Positions 26,236 to 34,786 of a DNA stretch of 64,000 nucleotides are shown in pieces. The position numbers and the translations under genes are program-made. Every line of letters starts with the position of its first letter. Position 1 is the stretch's first letter. The notes under the pieces are model-generated. The model did not search any database. It had not been told where the DNA came from and was given only the letters and a program-made list of their open reading frames with translations. The DNA comes from Cyanobacteria bacterium FACHB-63 (lineage in GTDB: Bacteria; Cyanobacteriota; Cyanobacteriia; Leptolyngbyales; Leptolyngbyaceae). The DNA lies in contig JACJNX010000061.1 in assembly GCA_014695255.1 (NCBI GenBank), forward strand, positions 496,001-560,000, read 5' to 3'.

Positions 26236-27078
26236 ATGGTTATGAATTTCAAGCGCCTGCTTCAAGTCGCGCTGCTTGTCTCAGTCGCGATCGTGGTTTT
26301 AATGGTGAGCGTCGTACCGCAAGGATCAAGCGCTATGGCTGGAAAAACGCAACTGCAATGGTACGGACAGTCAGCATTTAAGCTCACCACTCCATCGGGT
26401 AAAGTCCTGTTCATCGATCCCTGGTTAACTAATCCTGTAAATCCAAACGGCAAAACTGATCTTGCCAATCTCAACCGAGCAGATTTGATTTTGATTACCC
26501 ACGGTCACTTTGATCATATCGGGGATGCCATTGCGATCGCCAAAAAAACAAACGCATCCTTGGTTAGCACTGCCGATTTAGGACAGGCATTAGTCAGCAT
26601 CGGCTATCCCAAAAGCCTAGCGACCCTGCAAACTCTAGGGAATTTTGGGGGCGAACTGACGCTTTTAAACAATGAAGTGAAAGTCGCCTTCATTCCGGCT
26701 ATTCACAGTTCGGTAGTTGCATCAGATGGAAGTCCAGCCCAGTATGCAGGCAATCCGGGAGGATTTTTAATCACGGTGCAGAATGGTCCTGTCATCTATC
26801 ACACAGGCGATACCGACGTTTTTGCAGATATGCGGCTGATTCCTGAATTTCGTAAAGTCTCGGTGATGCTGACTTGCATTGGCGATCGCTTCACGATGGG
26901 TCCTAAACGCGCAGCCACGGCGGTAAGTTATGTCAAGCCCGATGTCGTGATCCCGATGCACTTTGGCACTTTCCCTTTATTAACCGGAACGCCTCAGGCC
27001 TTTAAAGCGGAACTCGATCGCCAAAACGTCAAAACAAAGCTGCAAGTGATGAAGATCGGTCAAACGCTTCAACTTTAA
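26236..27078 (+). CDS. Exported MBL-fold metal-dependent hydrolase (UPF0173-like)
   Basis: A 280-residue protein with an N-terminal signal or anchor (about residues 8-33) and a metallo-beta-lactamase-fold domain. The metal motif is intact: THGHFDHIGD near residue 97, with later ligands in HTGDTDVF and MHFGTFPL. The family's substrates are poorly defined. An ATG two codons later (26242) is equally possible. A relative with a broken metal site lies at 17017. Confidence 0.87.
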   Translation: MVMNFKRLLQVALLVSVAIVVLMVSVVPQGSSAMAGKTQLQWYGQSAFKLTTPSGKVLFIDPWLTNPVNPNGKTDLANLNRADLILITHGHFDHIGDAIAIAKKTNASLVSTADLGQALVSIGYPKSLATLQTLGNFGGELTLLNNEVKVAFIPAIHSSVVASDGSPAQYAGNPGGFLITVQNGPVIYHTGDTDVFADMRLIPEFRKVSVMLTCIGDRFTMGPKRAATAVSYVKPDVVIPMHFGTFPLLTGTPQAFKAELDRQNVKTKLQVMKIGQTLQL

Positions 27079-27258
27079 GTTGCTTGCAATTGCTCTGGTT
27101 ATAAACGACGGCAATTCTAAATTAGTTGCAAACGCTAAAGGGAACGACACCCACTTCTCAACTGATTTAGGATTACTCTGTCTCTGGTTGCTTTACTTAA
27201 CTTAATCACAGCGCGTATCGTACAATACGCAAAGTATTCGTGTATGAGAGGTGGTGTG

Positions 27259-28170
27259 ATGTCGGAGGCGGCAACGAAGCCCCTGACGATTCCGAGGGAG
27301 TTGCTGGGAGCGCCCGGTGATTTTAATCCAACGTTATTAATATTTCTGATCTCAAACGCGATCGCTGTGATCACCACGCTCGGCTACTGGTGTTGGGGAT
27401 GGGTGGATTGGGTTTGTTTTTGCCTAAATACGATCGGGCTGCATCTGCTGGGAACGGTGATTCACGATGCTTGTCATGGTGTAGCGCACCGCAATAAGGT
27501 GATGAACGCATTTCTCGGGCATGGAAGCGCCTTTTTCCTATGCTTTTCTTATCCGGTGTTCACGCGGGTACATATTCAGCATCACGGCAACGTCAATGAT
27601 CCTGAAAACGACCCAGATCACGTAGTTTCGACGTTTGGACCGCTCTGGATCATTAATGCGCGATTCATGTACCACGAATTCTTCTTCTTCCAGAGAAAGC
27701 TGTGGCGCAAAAATGAATTATTTGAGTGGTTTTTAGCGCGGTTATCGTTAGCGGCGATCGTCTTTGTTGCGGTGAAGTACCACTTTTTGGGCTATGTGTT
27801 TAACTTCTGGTTCATTCCCTTGGCGATCGTCGGCTTGGTGTTAGGGCTGTTTTTTGATTACCTGCCGCATCGCCCGTTTAAGGAGCGCGATCGCTGGAAA
27901 AATGCCAGAGTCTATCCGAGTCGAATTCTGAACGGCTTAATTTTGGGACAGAACTATCACTTGGTGCACCATCTTTGGCCCGCCGTGCCTTGGTACAAAT
28001 ATCAAGCAGCGTACTATGCAGCCAAGCCAATTCTGGATGAAAAAGGATCGCCACAATCGATCGGACTCCTTAAAGAAGACTTTTTTGGTTTCCTGTACGA
28101 TGTTTTCCTAGGCATTCGGATTCATCCCAAGCCGATTAAAGAAGTTCCTGAAGCGTCGATCGCTGAATAG
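27259..28170 (+). CDS. crtR: Beta-carotene hydroxylase CrtR
   Basis: A membrane di-iron hydroxylase that converts beta-carotene to zeaxanthin in cyanobacteria. The product is 303 residues with the desaturase-type histidine boxes HDACH, HIQHH and HLVHH plus YLPHRPF, and the typical VNDPENDPDH segment. I chose the ATG at 27259 because GAGG lies 7 bases before it; the upstream ATG at 27244 overlaps that site. A strong terminator follows. With CrtO at 53918 the organism can make hydroxylated and ketolated carotenoids. Confidence 0.95.
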   Translation: MSEAATKPLTIPRELLGAPGDFNPTLLIFLISNAIAVITTLGYWCWGWVDWVCFCLNTIGLHLLGTVIHDACHGVAHRNKVMNAFLGHGSAFFLCFSYPVFTRVHIQHHGNVNDPENDPDHVVSTFGPLWIINARFMYHEFFFFQRKLWRKNELFEWFLARLSLAAIVFVAVKYHFLGYVFNFWFIPLAIVGLVLGLFFDYLPHRPFKERDRWKNARVYPSRILNGLILGQNYHLVHHLWPAVPWYKYQAAYYAAKPILDEKGSPQSIGLLKEDFFGFLYDVFLGIRIHPKPIKEVPEASIAE

Positions 28171-28174
28171 TCTC

Positions 28175-28211
28175 AAAGCCCCAACTCTGAAGTGAGAGTT
28201 GGGGCTTTTTA
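28175..28211 (+). terminator. Strong terminator of crtR
   Basis: AGCCCCAACTCT and AGAGTTGGGGCT form a 12-pair stem with a 6-base loop, followed by a run of T. Confidence 0.92.
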
Positions 28212-28299
28212 AGATCTGCCTGGATGGAGAGGATGCCTTTACGATCGCTGCGCCAGAATCAGTTATAGAAAAATTGTTATTGATGCGGAGAAAACAAAC

Positions 28300-28665
28300 A
28301 TGGGATATTTCCTAACCATCCTGGTAACAGCACTCAGCTTGCTTGTCGTGGATATTGTATTACCAGGTGTGAATATTGAAAGCTTTGCAGTCGCGCTGAT
28401 TGCAGGTGTCGTGATCGGTTTGGTTAATACTTTTATCAAACCAATTTTATCGCTGTTGACCTTGCCGATTAACTTGCTGACGTTGGGATTGTTCTCGATC
28501 GTCATTAACGGAATTTGTTTCACCTTGGCGGCTGCTTTGGTCCCAGGATTCCAAGCTCACGGCTTAATTTCCTTCTTGGTCGCACCGTTTATTCTGTCGC
28601 TGGCAAGCACATTCTTGAACAAGTATTTTGCTGAGCGCAATGCTGATCTCAAGCCGAATACTTGA
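28300..28665 (+). CDS. Phage-holin-family (PF04020-like) membrane protein
   Basis: A 121-residue protein with four hydrophobic segments (about 4-22, 28-50, 55-80 and 88-108) and the family motif GLVNTFIKPILSLLTLPINL. These proteins are common chromosomal membrane proteins and the holin name does not imply a prophage. Single gene with a bidirectional terminator. Confidence 0.85.
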   Translation: MGYFLTILVTALSLLVVDIVLPGVNIESFAVALIAGVVIGLVNTFIKPILSLLTLPINLLTLGLFSIVINGICFTLAAALVPGFQAHGLISFLVAPFILSLASTFLNKYFAERNADLKPNT

Positions 28666-28688
28666 TAATTAATAGAATTCTGAAATAA

Positions 28689-28718
28689 AAAGGGCGGCAT
28701 CTCAACCGCCCTTTTTTT
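28689..28718. terminator. Bidirectional terminator between convergent genes
   Basis: AAAGGGCGG (28689-28697) and CCGCCCTTT form a 9-pair stem, with a T run to the right and an A run to the left, serving the holin-like gene and aroH. Confidence 0.9.
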
Positions 28719-28720
28719 CG

Positions 28721-29116
28721 TTAATTTTGTGGACTTGCGATCGAGCTTAATGACCAATCCGGTCGTAGATTCTTCGCCTGTCGCAAATAGGGATGATGAA
28801 TTTTTACATCTGGATCAGGTGTATTGAAATGAATCAGAAACCGAATACAGCGTTCTAAACTCCCCTGAACGTGCATTTGCTGAACATCAATTAACGGCAC
28901 ATTCGCCCAGTGAGATCGTTCACGAGCGATCGCGGCTGGAAAAATCGCATCGAGATCCTTAGTGACTGTAAACGTAGCGCTGACGATTTCCTCCGGGTCG
29001 AGTTGGTTATAAGTCTCTAGCTCATCCAACAGCTCTATTACCGCTTCCCGAATTGCCTCGATCGTATTCTCTGAAGCGGTGGTCGCTCCCCGGATTGCTC
29101 GTACTCGCCAATGCAC
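28721..29116 (-). CDS. aroH: Chorismate mutase, AroH class
   Basis: Converts chorismate to prephenate for phenylalanine and tyrosine synthesis. The product is 131 residues of the trimeric alpha/beta-barrel AroH type: WRVRAIRGATTASENT at the start, TFTVTKDLDAIFPA and the LIDVQQMHVQGSLERCIR segment. The start is GTG at 29116 with AGGAGG 8 bases upstream. Confidence 0.95.
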   Translation of the reverse strand: MHWRVRAIRGATTASENTIEAIREAVIELLDELETYNQLDPEEIVSATFTVTKDLDAIFPAAIARERSHWANVPLIDVQQMHVQGSLERCIRFLIHFNTPDPDVKIHHPYLRQAKNLRPDWSLSSIASPQN

Positions 29117-29199
29117 GTTCCCGTCCTCCTAAGTCTTGCTCGTTCGTACCTAGATTATCAACGAAAGGGCAAGGGTGAAATCCGGATAAATGCTTTGAT

Positions 29200-30036
29200 C
29201 TAGGGACGATACAACCACAGAGGCAATCCACAGGTTTCAAGTTCAAATTCTAACCAGTCCATACCCACGACAAGCGGCGGTAAAGCTCCGATTAACCCAT
29301 CTAAGCGATCGTTCGAGGTAAAGCGACCGACTAAAGATTTCTTTTCTTCAAAGTTATAAGTCTTCGTCTTCTCTGGATCGAGATTCACCAGTTCACACGC
29401 CCAGCGTCGTGCATCTTCTTCGGTTCCTAAACGATCAACCACACCTAGTTCAACCGCCTGCTGTCCGGTAAAAATTCGTCCGTCTGCAAACGATCGCACC
29501 GTTTCTTCTGAAAGATGGCGCGACTCTGCAACCGTTCCGACAAATTGAGAGTAGCTGATATCGATCAGGTCTTGCAGAATTTTTTGTTCTGGCTCTGTGA
29601 GTTCACGATCGAACGACAAAATATCTTTGTAAGGACCTGATTTAATCACTTTGAACGATACGCCCACTTTCTCCAGCAATCGCTCAATATTGTTACCGCG
29701 CAGAATGACACCAATGCTGCCTGTAATCGTGCCAGGGTTCGCCATGATGTGCTGTGCGCCCATGCCGATATACACGCCACCCGAAGCGGAAATATTGCCG
29801 TAACTCGCGACGATCTTAACTTTTTGCCCTAGTCGCTTCAGCGCTGCATAAATCTCTTGCGAATCGCCGACCGTTCCGCCAGGGCTGTCAATTCTCAGCA
29901 GCAGCGCCGGAAACTCCCGTTCCTCCACCGTTTTCAGATTTTCTAATACTCGTTTTCGAGTTGCGCCCGCGATCGCCCCTTTGACTTCAATTCGAGCAAT
30001 CTGCTTCCGCAACCCACGCTTAAACAACCGCACCAT
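29200..30036 (-). CDS. sppA: Signal peptide peptidase SppA, short form
   Basis: A 278-residue serine/lysine protease of the S49 family that degrades cleaved signal peptides. The catalytic serine is S85 in NISASGGVYI and the general base is K136 in KSGPYKDIL. LLRIDSPGGTVGDSQE is also typical. This is the single-domain form; no strong N-terminal membrane anchor is present, which is unusual for SppA in other bacteria. It ends about 80 bases before the aroH start on the same strand. Confidence 0.92.
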   Translation of the reverse strand: MVRLFKRGLRKQIARIEVKGAIAGATRKRVLENLKTVEEREFPALLLRIDSPGGTVGDSQEIYAALKRLGQKVKIVASYGNISASGGVYIGMGAQHIMANPGTITGSIGVILRGNNIERLLEKVGVSFKVIKSGPYKDILSFDRELTEPEQKILQDLIDISYSQFVGTVAESRHLSEETVRSFADGRIFTGQQAVELGVVDRLGTEEDARRWACELVNLDPEKTKTYNFEEKKSLVGRFTSNDRLDGLIGALPPLVVGMDWLEFELETCGLPLWLYRP

Positions 30037-30174
30037 AATGCTTTAACCATCACAAGTTAAGACAATTTTAACGTTTCCGCTTGAGATCCATCCGATCAAC
30101 ATCGCTATCCAGATTACTTAACACTTCTACATAATTTACTAAGATGAGAAGAACATCATTCCCAAACCGCACTC

Positions 30175-31245
30175 ATGCAGACTAAATCTCGCTCTTTGAT
30201 CCTCCTGATTGCACCGTTTTTCCTGTGGGGAACCGCAATGGTAGCGATGAAAGGCGTAATCCCGAATACGACTCCGTTTTTCTTAGCGGGGGTGCGCTTA
30301 CTACCTGCGGGACTTCTGGTGCTGCTAACGGCTGCATTCATGGGTCGATCGCAGCCTAAAGGATGGGCAGCGTGGCTTTGGATTAGTTTGTTTGCGCTGG
30401 TGGATGGGGCGATGTTTCAGGGCTTTCTCGCTCAGGGATTAGTCAGAACTGGGGCGGGCTTGGGGTCGGTAATGATCGATTCGCAGCCGTTAGCGGTGGC
30501 ATTAATGGCGCTGTGGTTGTTTGGTGAAAAGATTGGAGTTTGGGGCTGGTTGGGACTTGCGATCGGCGTTTTCGGCATTAGCTTGTTGGGCTTACCGGAA
30601 GAATGGATTCTTTCTGCTGGATCGCGTTTGGGCGACGCACTCTTGGATGTTCATTCATTTACTGATTTACTGGCAGGATTGTTTGATAACGGACAGTGGC
30701 TGATGCTGTTAGCGGCGTTATCAATGGCAGTTGGGACGATTATTTCGCGCTATGTCTGTCGGTATACCGATCCAATTGTGGCGACGGGATGGCACATGAT
30801 TTTGGGCGGATTGCCGCTATTTGGATTATCCAGTCAGCTAGAAAGTGAACAATGGATGAATTTAACGACGGCAAATTGGGTATCGCTCTCGTATTCGACG
30901 ATTTTTGGCAGCGCGATCGCCTACGGTTTGTTTTTCTACTTTGCTGCGAGTGGAAGTCTTACGAGTTTAAGTTCGCTAACATTTTTGACCCCTGTATTTG
31001 CGCTGTTGTTTGGAAATCTTTTCCTCGCAGAAGTCTTGAGTCCGGTTCAGTGGGTTGGTGTGGGCTTCACGCTAATCAGCATTTACTTGATTAATCAGCG
31101 GGATGTATTGGGCGAGAAACTGAGTGGGTCAATTTCTGAGTCGATCGAAGAAGTTCAGGGTAACATAGCCGAGAAAAGGCAATTGCTACCGCAAGCCGAA
31201 TCAACGCTCAGTGAAATTACGACTCTATCCGATTCCGACTCTTAG
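30175..31245 (+). CDS. DMT-superfamily transporter (two EamA domains)
   Basis: A 356-residue membrane protein with about ten helices arranged as two EamA repeats (residues about 6-145 and 175-305), followed by a polar cytoplasmic tail of about 45 residues rich in Glu and Ser. Typical segments are FFLWGTAMVAMKG and FLTPVFALLFGNLFLAEVL. Drug/metabolite transporter; the substrate is not predictable. Confidence 0.9.
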   Translation: MQTKSRSLILLIAPFFLWGTAMVAMKGVIPNTTPFFLAGVRLLPAGLLVLLTAAFMGRSQPKGWAAWLWISLFALVDGAMFQGFLAQGLVRTGAGLGSVMIDSQPLAVALMALWLFGEKIGVWGWLGLAIGVFGISLLGLPEEWILSAGSRLGDALLDVHSFTDLLAGLFDNGQWLMLLAALSMAVGTIISRYVCRYTDPIVATGWHMILGGLPLFGLSSQLESEQWMNLTTANWVSLSYSTIFGSAIAYGLFFYFAASGSLTSLSSLTFLTPVFALLFGNLFLAEVLSPVQWVGVGFTLISIYLINQRDVLGEKLSGSISESIEEVQGNIAEKRQLLPQAESTLSEITTLSDSDS

Positions 31246-31298
31246 CTTTTAGCAATCTGAGTCGGATGGTGAGATGACCTTCCGTTTTGGATTCCGCT

Positions 31299-32168
31299 AT
31301 GATTCGTTCTCCCCTCCTGATTGTCACTTGTGCGGCTTGTCTCAGCCTGTCCACGCGGCCAGTTCAATCTCAAGGTGTTACGCCACTTCTTGCAAAAACC
31401 GGACAGGAAGCCAAAGCGCCGTTTTGGGCTTCGCCTCTGTTTCTCGGTAGCATTGGAGCCACAAGCATTATCGGAGCCGCGTCCGTTTTGGTACTGAAGC
31501 GAAAGTCGAAATCGATCGCTCAGGAAAGCAGCGCGATCGAGAGTTTAGAGCGATCGCAGTCTGTTTTATCTAGCAGCAATGGAACATCCTATCTCAATCC
31601 AAAACCGGAGCTTAACTCGCAGACAGAAACTGCCCAAGCTGAAGCTCGCGGAATGTTGCAAGTCGTTGAATCACCCAAAACAGCTTCTTCACCTGCGATC
31701 GAAGAAACCACTCGTCTGGCAAAAATCAACATTGTTGATGAACTGATTCAGGACTTGCGATCGCCTGACCCCGCAAAGCGCCGCAAAGTCATTTGGGAGC
31801 TAGGGCAACGCGGAGATACTCGCGCTGTGCAACCGCTAGTTGATCTGCTCGTCGAGTCGGATTCTAAGCAGCGAAGTCTTGTTCTATCTGCCCTTTCAGA
31901 AATTGGCACTCGCACGCTCAAACCGATGACCAGAGCGTTAGCCGTTTCGCTACAGGATGAGAATGCAGAGGTGCGGAAAAATGCAATTCGGGATTTGACC
32001 CGCGTGTTTGACATGGTTTCGCAGATGAGTCATTTGCTGCATCAAGCGGCCGAAGATTCAGATCAAGAGGTGCAAGACACAGCGAAATGGGCATTGGGAC
32101 AATTGAACCGAATTCGATCGACTCCCCCAGAAGCGCCCACGCTGAAAAATCCAGAGCGTTTGCCGTAG
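31299..32168 (+). CDS. Membrane-anchored HEAT-repeat protein
   Basis: A 289-residue protein. An N-terminal signal (LLIVTCAACLSLS) and a membrane segment at about 46-66 precede a Ser-rich linker and, from about residue 145, HEAT-like repeats (DELIQDLRSPDPAKRRKVIWEL-type, AVQPLVDLL). PBS-type HEAT repeats occur in phycobilisome lyases, but no lyase feature is visible and the anchor argues for a scaffold. The ATG at 31299 is preferred over a TTG four codons upstream. The glycosyltransferase starts 30 bases downstream. Confidence 0.75.
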   Translation: MIRSPLLIVTCAACLSLSTRPVQSQGVTPLLAKTGQEAKAPFWASPLFLGSIGATSIIGAASVLVLKRKSKSIAQESSAIESLERSQSVLSSSNGTSYLNPKPELNSQTETAQAEARGMLQVVESPKTASSPAIEETTRLAKINIVDELIQDLRSPDPAKRRKVIWELGQRGDTRAVQPLVDLLVESDSKQRSLVLSALSEIGTRTLKPMTRALAVSLQDENAEVRKNAIRDLTRVFDMVSQMSHLLHQAAEDSDQEVQDTAKWALGQLNRIRSTPPEAPTLKNPERLP

Positions 32169-32197
32169 AGTAGGAAAACACTCCACGCTAGAATCCT

Positions 32198-33283
32198 GTG
32201 TCTCGATCGAATCCGCTTAAATTACTGCTGCTGTCTACTCCGGTTGGTGCGATCGGCTCCGGTTTAGGGGGCGGTGTTGAACTGACGCTCACAAATATTG
32301 CCCGATCGCTGATCCTTCTCAATCATTCAGTTACAGTGGTCGCGCCTGAAGGCTCTGTTCTGGGTGGAATTCCGCTCGTGCAGATTGCAGGAAATCTCCA
32401 GATTACGGCTCAATCTCAGGGGCGCGATGCCCTTATTACGCTGCCTGCAAATTCAGTGCTAGGAAATATGTGGAATTATGCACGGCAGGTTCAACACGAA
32501 TATGATCTGCTGATCAATTTTGCTTACGATTGGTTGCCGTTCTACCTCACGCCATTTTTTGAACGCCCGATCGCGCATTTAGTCAGTATGGGTTCGCTCA
32601 CCGATGCGATGGATCAAGTAATTGCCCAAGTTGCCGAACACTTTCCCACGACGATCGCCGTTCACAGTTTGGCGCAAGCAGACACATTTTCGTTTCGCGA
32701 TCGCTGCTTCAATCTCAAAAACGGTTTTGATTTATCGCAGTACCAATTCAATCCAACCTCAAAAGATCACCTCGCTTGGGTCGGTCGCATTGCCCCTGAA
32801 AAGGGGTTAGAAGATGCCGTTGCTGCCGTTGACCAAGTTGGAATTCCGCTAAAAATCTGGGGCGTGATTCAAGATGAAGCGTACTGGAATCACATTCAAG
32901 CAAGCTATCCAAATGCGCCGATCGACTATTGCGGCTTTCTTTCTACTCAGGGTTTACAAAAAGCGCTGGGAGAGTCGAGAGCGCTGTTAATGACTCCGCA
33001 TTGGGTCGAAGCGTTTGGGAATGTAGCGATCGAAGCTTTAGCCTGCGGCGTTCCGGTGATTGCGTATCGGCGGGGAGGTCCTGCGGAAATTGTGCAGGAG
33101 GGTCAAACGGGATGGCTCGTTGAACCGAATCGTGTTGATGGGTTAGTTGAAGCGATTTCTAAACTAGAGCAAATTGATCGCGCCGAATGTCGTCATCAGG
33201 CAGAGCGCGAGTATTCTTTAGAAGCGATGGGAGAGCGCTTAGAAATTTGGCTCGATCGCATTGTACAATCCCAAAATTTATAA
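32198..33283 (+). CDS. GT4-type glycosyltransferase, possibly pterin-specific
   Basis: A 361-residue GT-B enzyme. The N-terminal domain starts LLLLSTPVGAIGSGLGGGVE, the donor domain has HLAWVGRIAPEKGL and EAFGNVAIEALACGVPVIA with the catalytic/phosphate-binding glutamate pair. The STPVGxxGSGxGGGVELT start recalls the UDP-glucose:tetrahydrobiopterin glucosyltransferases of cyanobacteria, but this is from memory and tentative. The start is GTG at 32198. The S66 carboxypeptidase follows after 21 bases. Confidence 0.82.
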   Translation: MSRSNPLKLLLLSTPVGAIGSGLGGGVELTLTNIARSLILLNHSVTVVAPEGSVLGGIPLVQIAGNLQITAQSQGRDALITLPANSVLGNMWNYARQVQHEYDLLINFAYDWLPFYLTPFFERPIAHLVSMGSLTDAMDQVIAQVAEHFPTTIAVHSLAQADTFSFRDRCFNLKNGFDLSQYQFNPTSKDHLAWVGRIAPEKGLEDAVAAVDQVGIPLKIWGVIQDEAYWNHIQASYPNAPIDYCGFLSTQGLQKALGESRALLMTPHWVEAFGNVAIEALACGVPVIAYRRGGPAEIVQEGQTGWLVEPNRVDGLVEAISKLEQIDRAECRHQAEREYSLEAMGERLEIWLDRIVQSQNL

Positions 33284-33304
33284 ATCGCGAAATTTGTAAG
33301 CTTT

Positions 33305-34192
33305 ATGAAACGCTGTCAGCCTCCTGCACCGCTTAAATCTGGCGATCGTCTCTGCGTGATTGCGCCGAGTGGCACCTTGCGCGAACTGACTGCCTTCAAC
33401 CAAGGCGTTGAAGTGTGGAGACAGCGCGGCTATCAGGTTGAGCTAATGGCTGGCTTTGGCGACCAGCATGGCTATCTGGCGGGAACTGATGAAAACCGCC
33501 GCGCTCAATTTGCAGCCGCCCTAAATGATCCGGCTTGTCGCGGAATTCTGTGTGCGCGTGGAGGTTGGGGCGGTGCAAGATTGCTAGAGAAATGGCGCTT
33601 TCCAGCCGTTGAGCCGAAATGGCTGATCGGGTTTTCGGATATCACCAGTTTGCTGTGGGCATATGCCGAAGAAGGTGTTTCTGGAGTTCACGCGCCATTG
33701 CTGACGACGATCGCAACTGAACCAGATTGGTCAACAAAGCGCTTATTTGATTGGGTTGAAGGGCGTTCTCTGCCTGCACTTCAAGGTTCAGGTTGGGGGA
33801 AGGGTAAGACTTCTGGATTGTTATTGCCTGCCAATCTCACCGTCGCGACGCATCTTTTAGGAACACCCTGGCAGCCGGATTTTTCGGGTGTGATTCTGGC
33901 GATCGAAGATGTTACCGAAGCTCCGTATCGAATCGATCGAATGCTGACGCAATGGCGCTTGTGTGGAGAGTTTCGCCAGATTCGCGGGATTGCGATCGGG
34001 CGATTCAGTAAGTGTGATCCGCCTGCGGGAATGCCGAGTTTTAGTGTTGAAGAAGTGCTACGCGATCGACTCTCTGATCTGGGAATTCCGATCGTGTCGG
34101 GTTTGCCGTTTGGTCATGATGGCGAAAATGCGGCGTTGCCTGTGGGAATTCCAGCCGAGATTGATGGCGATCGGGGCATTCTCAGTTTTTAA
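33305..34192 (+). CDS. LD-carboxypeptidase (S66 family)
   Basis: A 295-residue serine peptidase that removes the terminal D-Ala from muropeptides in peptidoglycan recycling. The nucleophile is S111 in IGFSDITS, with the glutamate in AIEDV near residue 201 and the histidine in PFGHDGEN near 272. GGWGGARLL after position 85 is typical. Its last 4 bases overlap the convergent Uma2 gene. Confidence 0.93.
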   Translation: MKRCQPPAPLKSGDRLCVIAPSGTLRELTAFNQGVEVWRQRGYQVELMAGFGDQHGYLAGTDENRRAQFAAALNDPACRGILCARGGWGGARLLEKWRFPAVEPKWLIGFSDITSLLWAYAEEGVSGVHAPLLTTIATEPDWSTKRLFDWVEGRSLPALQGSGWGKGKTSGLLLPANLTVATHLLGTPWQPDFSGVILAIEDVTEAPYRIDRMLTQWRLCGEFRQIRGIAIGRFSKCDPPAGMPSFSVEEVLRDRLSDLGIPIVSGLPFGHDGENAALPVGIPAEIDGDRGILSF

Positions 34193-34761
34193 GCGAACAG
34201 TTGATCGACGGCAATCTCAAAGCCGTTGAGAACTTTTTGAGTGGCGATCGTTTGTCCGGGATTGAAGACTTGCCAGGACTGATCGCTCGTTTTCACCATG
34301 ATTAACTTTGCTTCTGGGAAAACGAGCCAAACTTCCTCGCACCCGGATTCGAGATACTCGATCGCCTTTGCAAACAGCTCCTCAGCGTAATCTGTCGGGG
34401 AAGCAACTTCCGCGATTAGAGGATAGCTCTGTGGAACAGTAGCAACCTGATTAAACTGGGCAAACAGAGGTGCGGGAAGATACGCGCAATCCGGTCGTCG
34501 TCCCTGCTTTTGAGTCCGACAAGGGGCTTCTGGTAAAGCTTTGCCCCCTGGCTCATGTGCGGTTGCGTGATTGTTCCATGCAGTCACAATATTGCCTTGA
34601 GCGATCGAGTGCTTAACCGTCATCCCCGTTTTCTCAACTAATTCACCATCTACCCATTCCATATCCTGTGGAGGATTGGTAACGAAATCCTCTAGCGTGA
34701 ATGGCTTAGAAGTTTCTTCCTGTACTGGTGCAAGAATTTCTTGCGGAGCAGTTGCAATCAT
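34189..34761 (-). CDS. Uma2-family (DUF820) restriction-like nuclease
   Basis: A 190-residue PD-(D/E)xK-fold protein: FTLEDFVTNPPQDMEWVDGEL, the PDCAYLP aspartate, and EVASPTDYAEEL. Such genes are highly amplified in filamentous cyanobacteria and their role is unknown. The ATG at 34761 is preferred because GGAG lies 8 bases upstream; the frame is open to 34902 in the M61 gene. A second copy lies at 47107. Confidence 0.85.
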   Translation of the reverse strand: MIATAPQEILAPVQEETSKPFTLEDFVTNPPQDMEWVDGELVEKTGMTVKHSIAQGNIVTAWNNHATAHEPGGKALPEAPCRTQKQGRRPDCAYLPAPLFAQFNQVATVPQSYPLIAEVASPTDYAEELFAKAIEYLESGCEEVWLVFPEAKLIMVKTSDQSWQVFNPGQTIATQKVLNGFEIAVDQLFA

Positions 34762-34786
34762 TGTTTTTTCTCCCTGGATCTTAATT

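Noticed and set aside
28300-28665. Holin-family name taken as a sign of a prophage
   Set aside because: The protein is a common chromosomal membrane protein and no phage gene is nearby.
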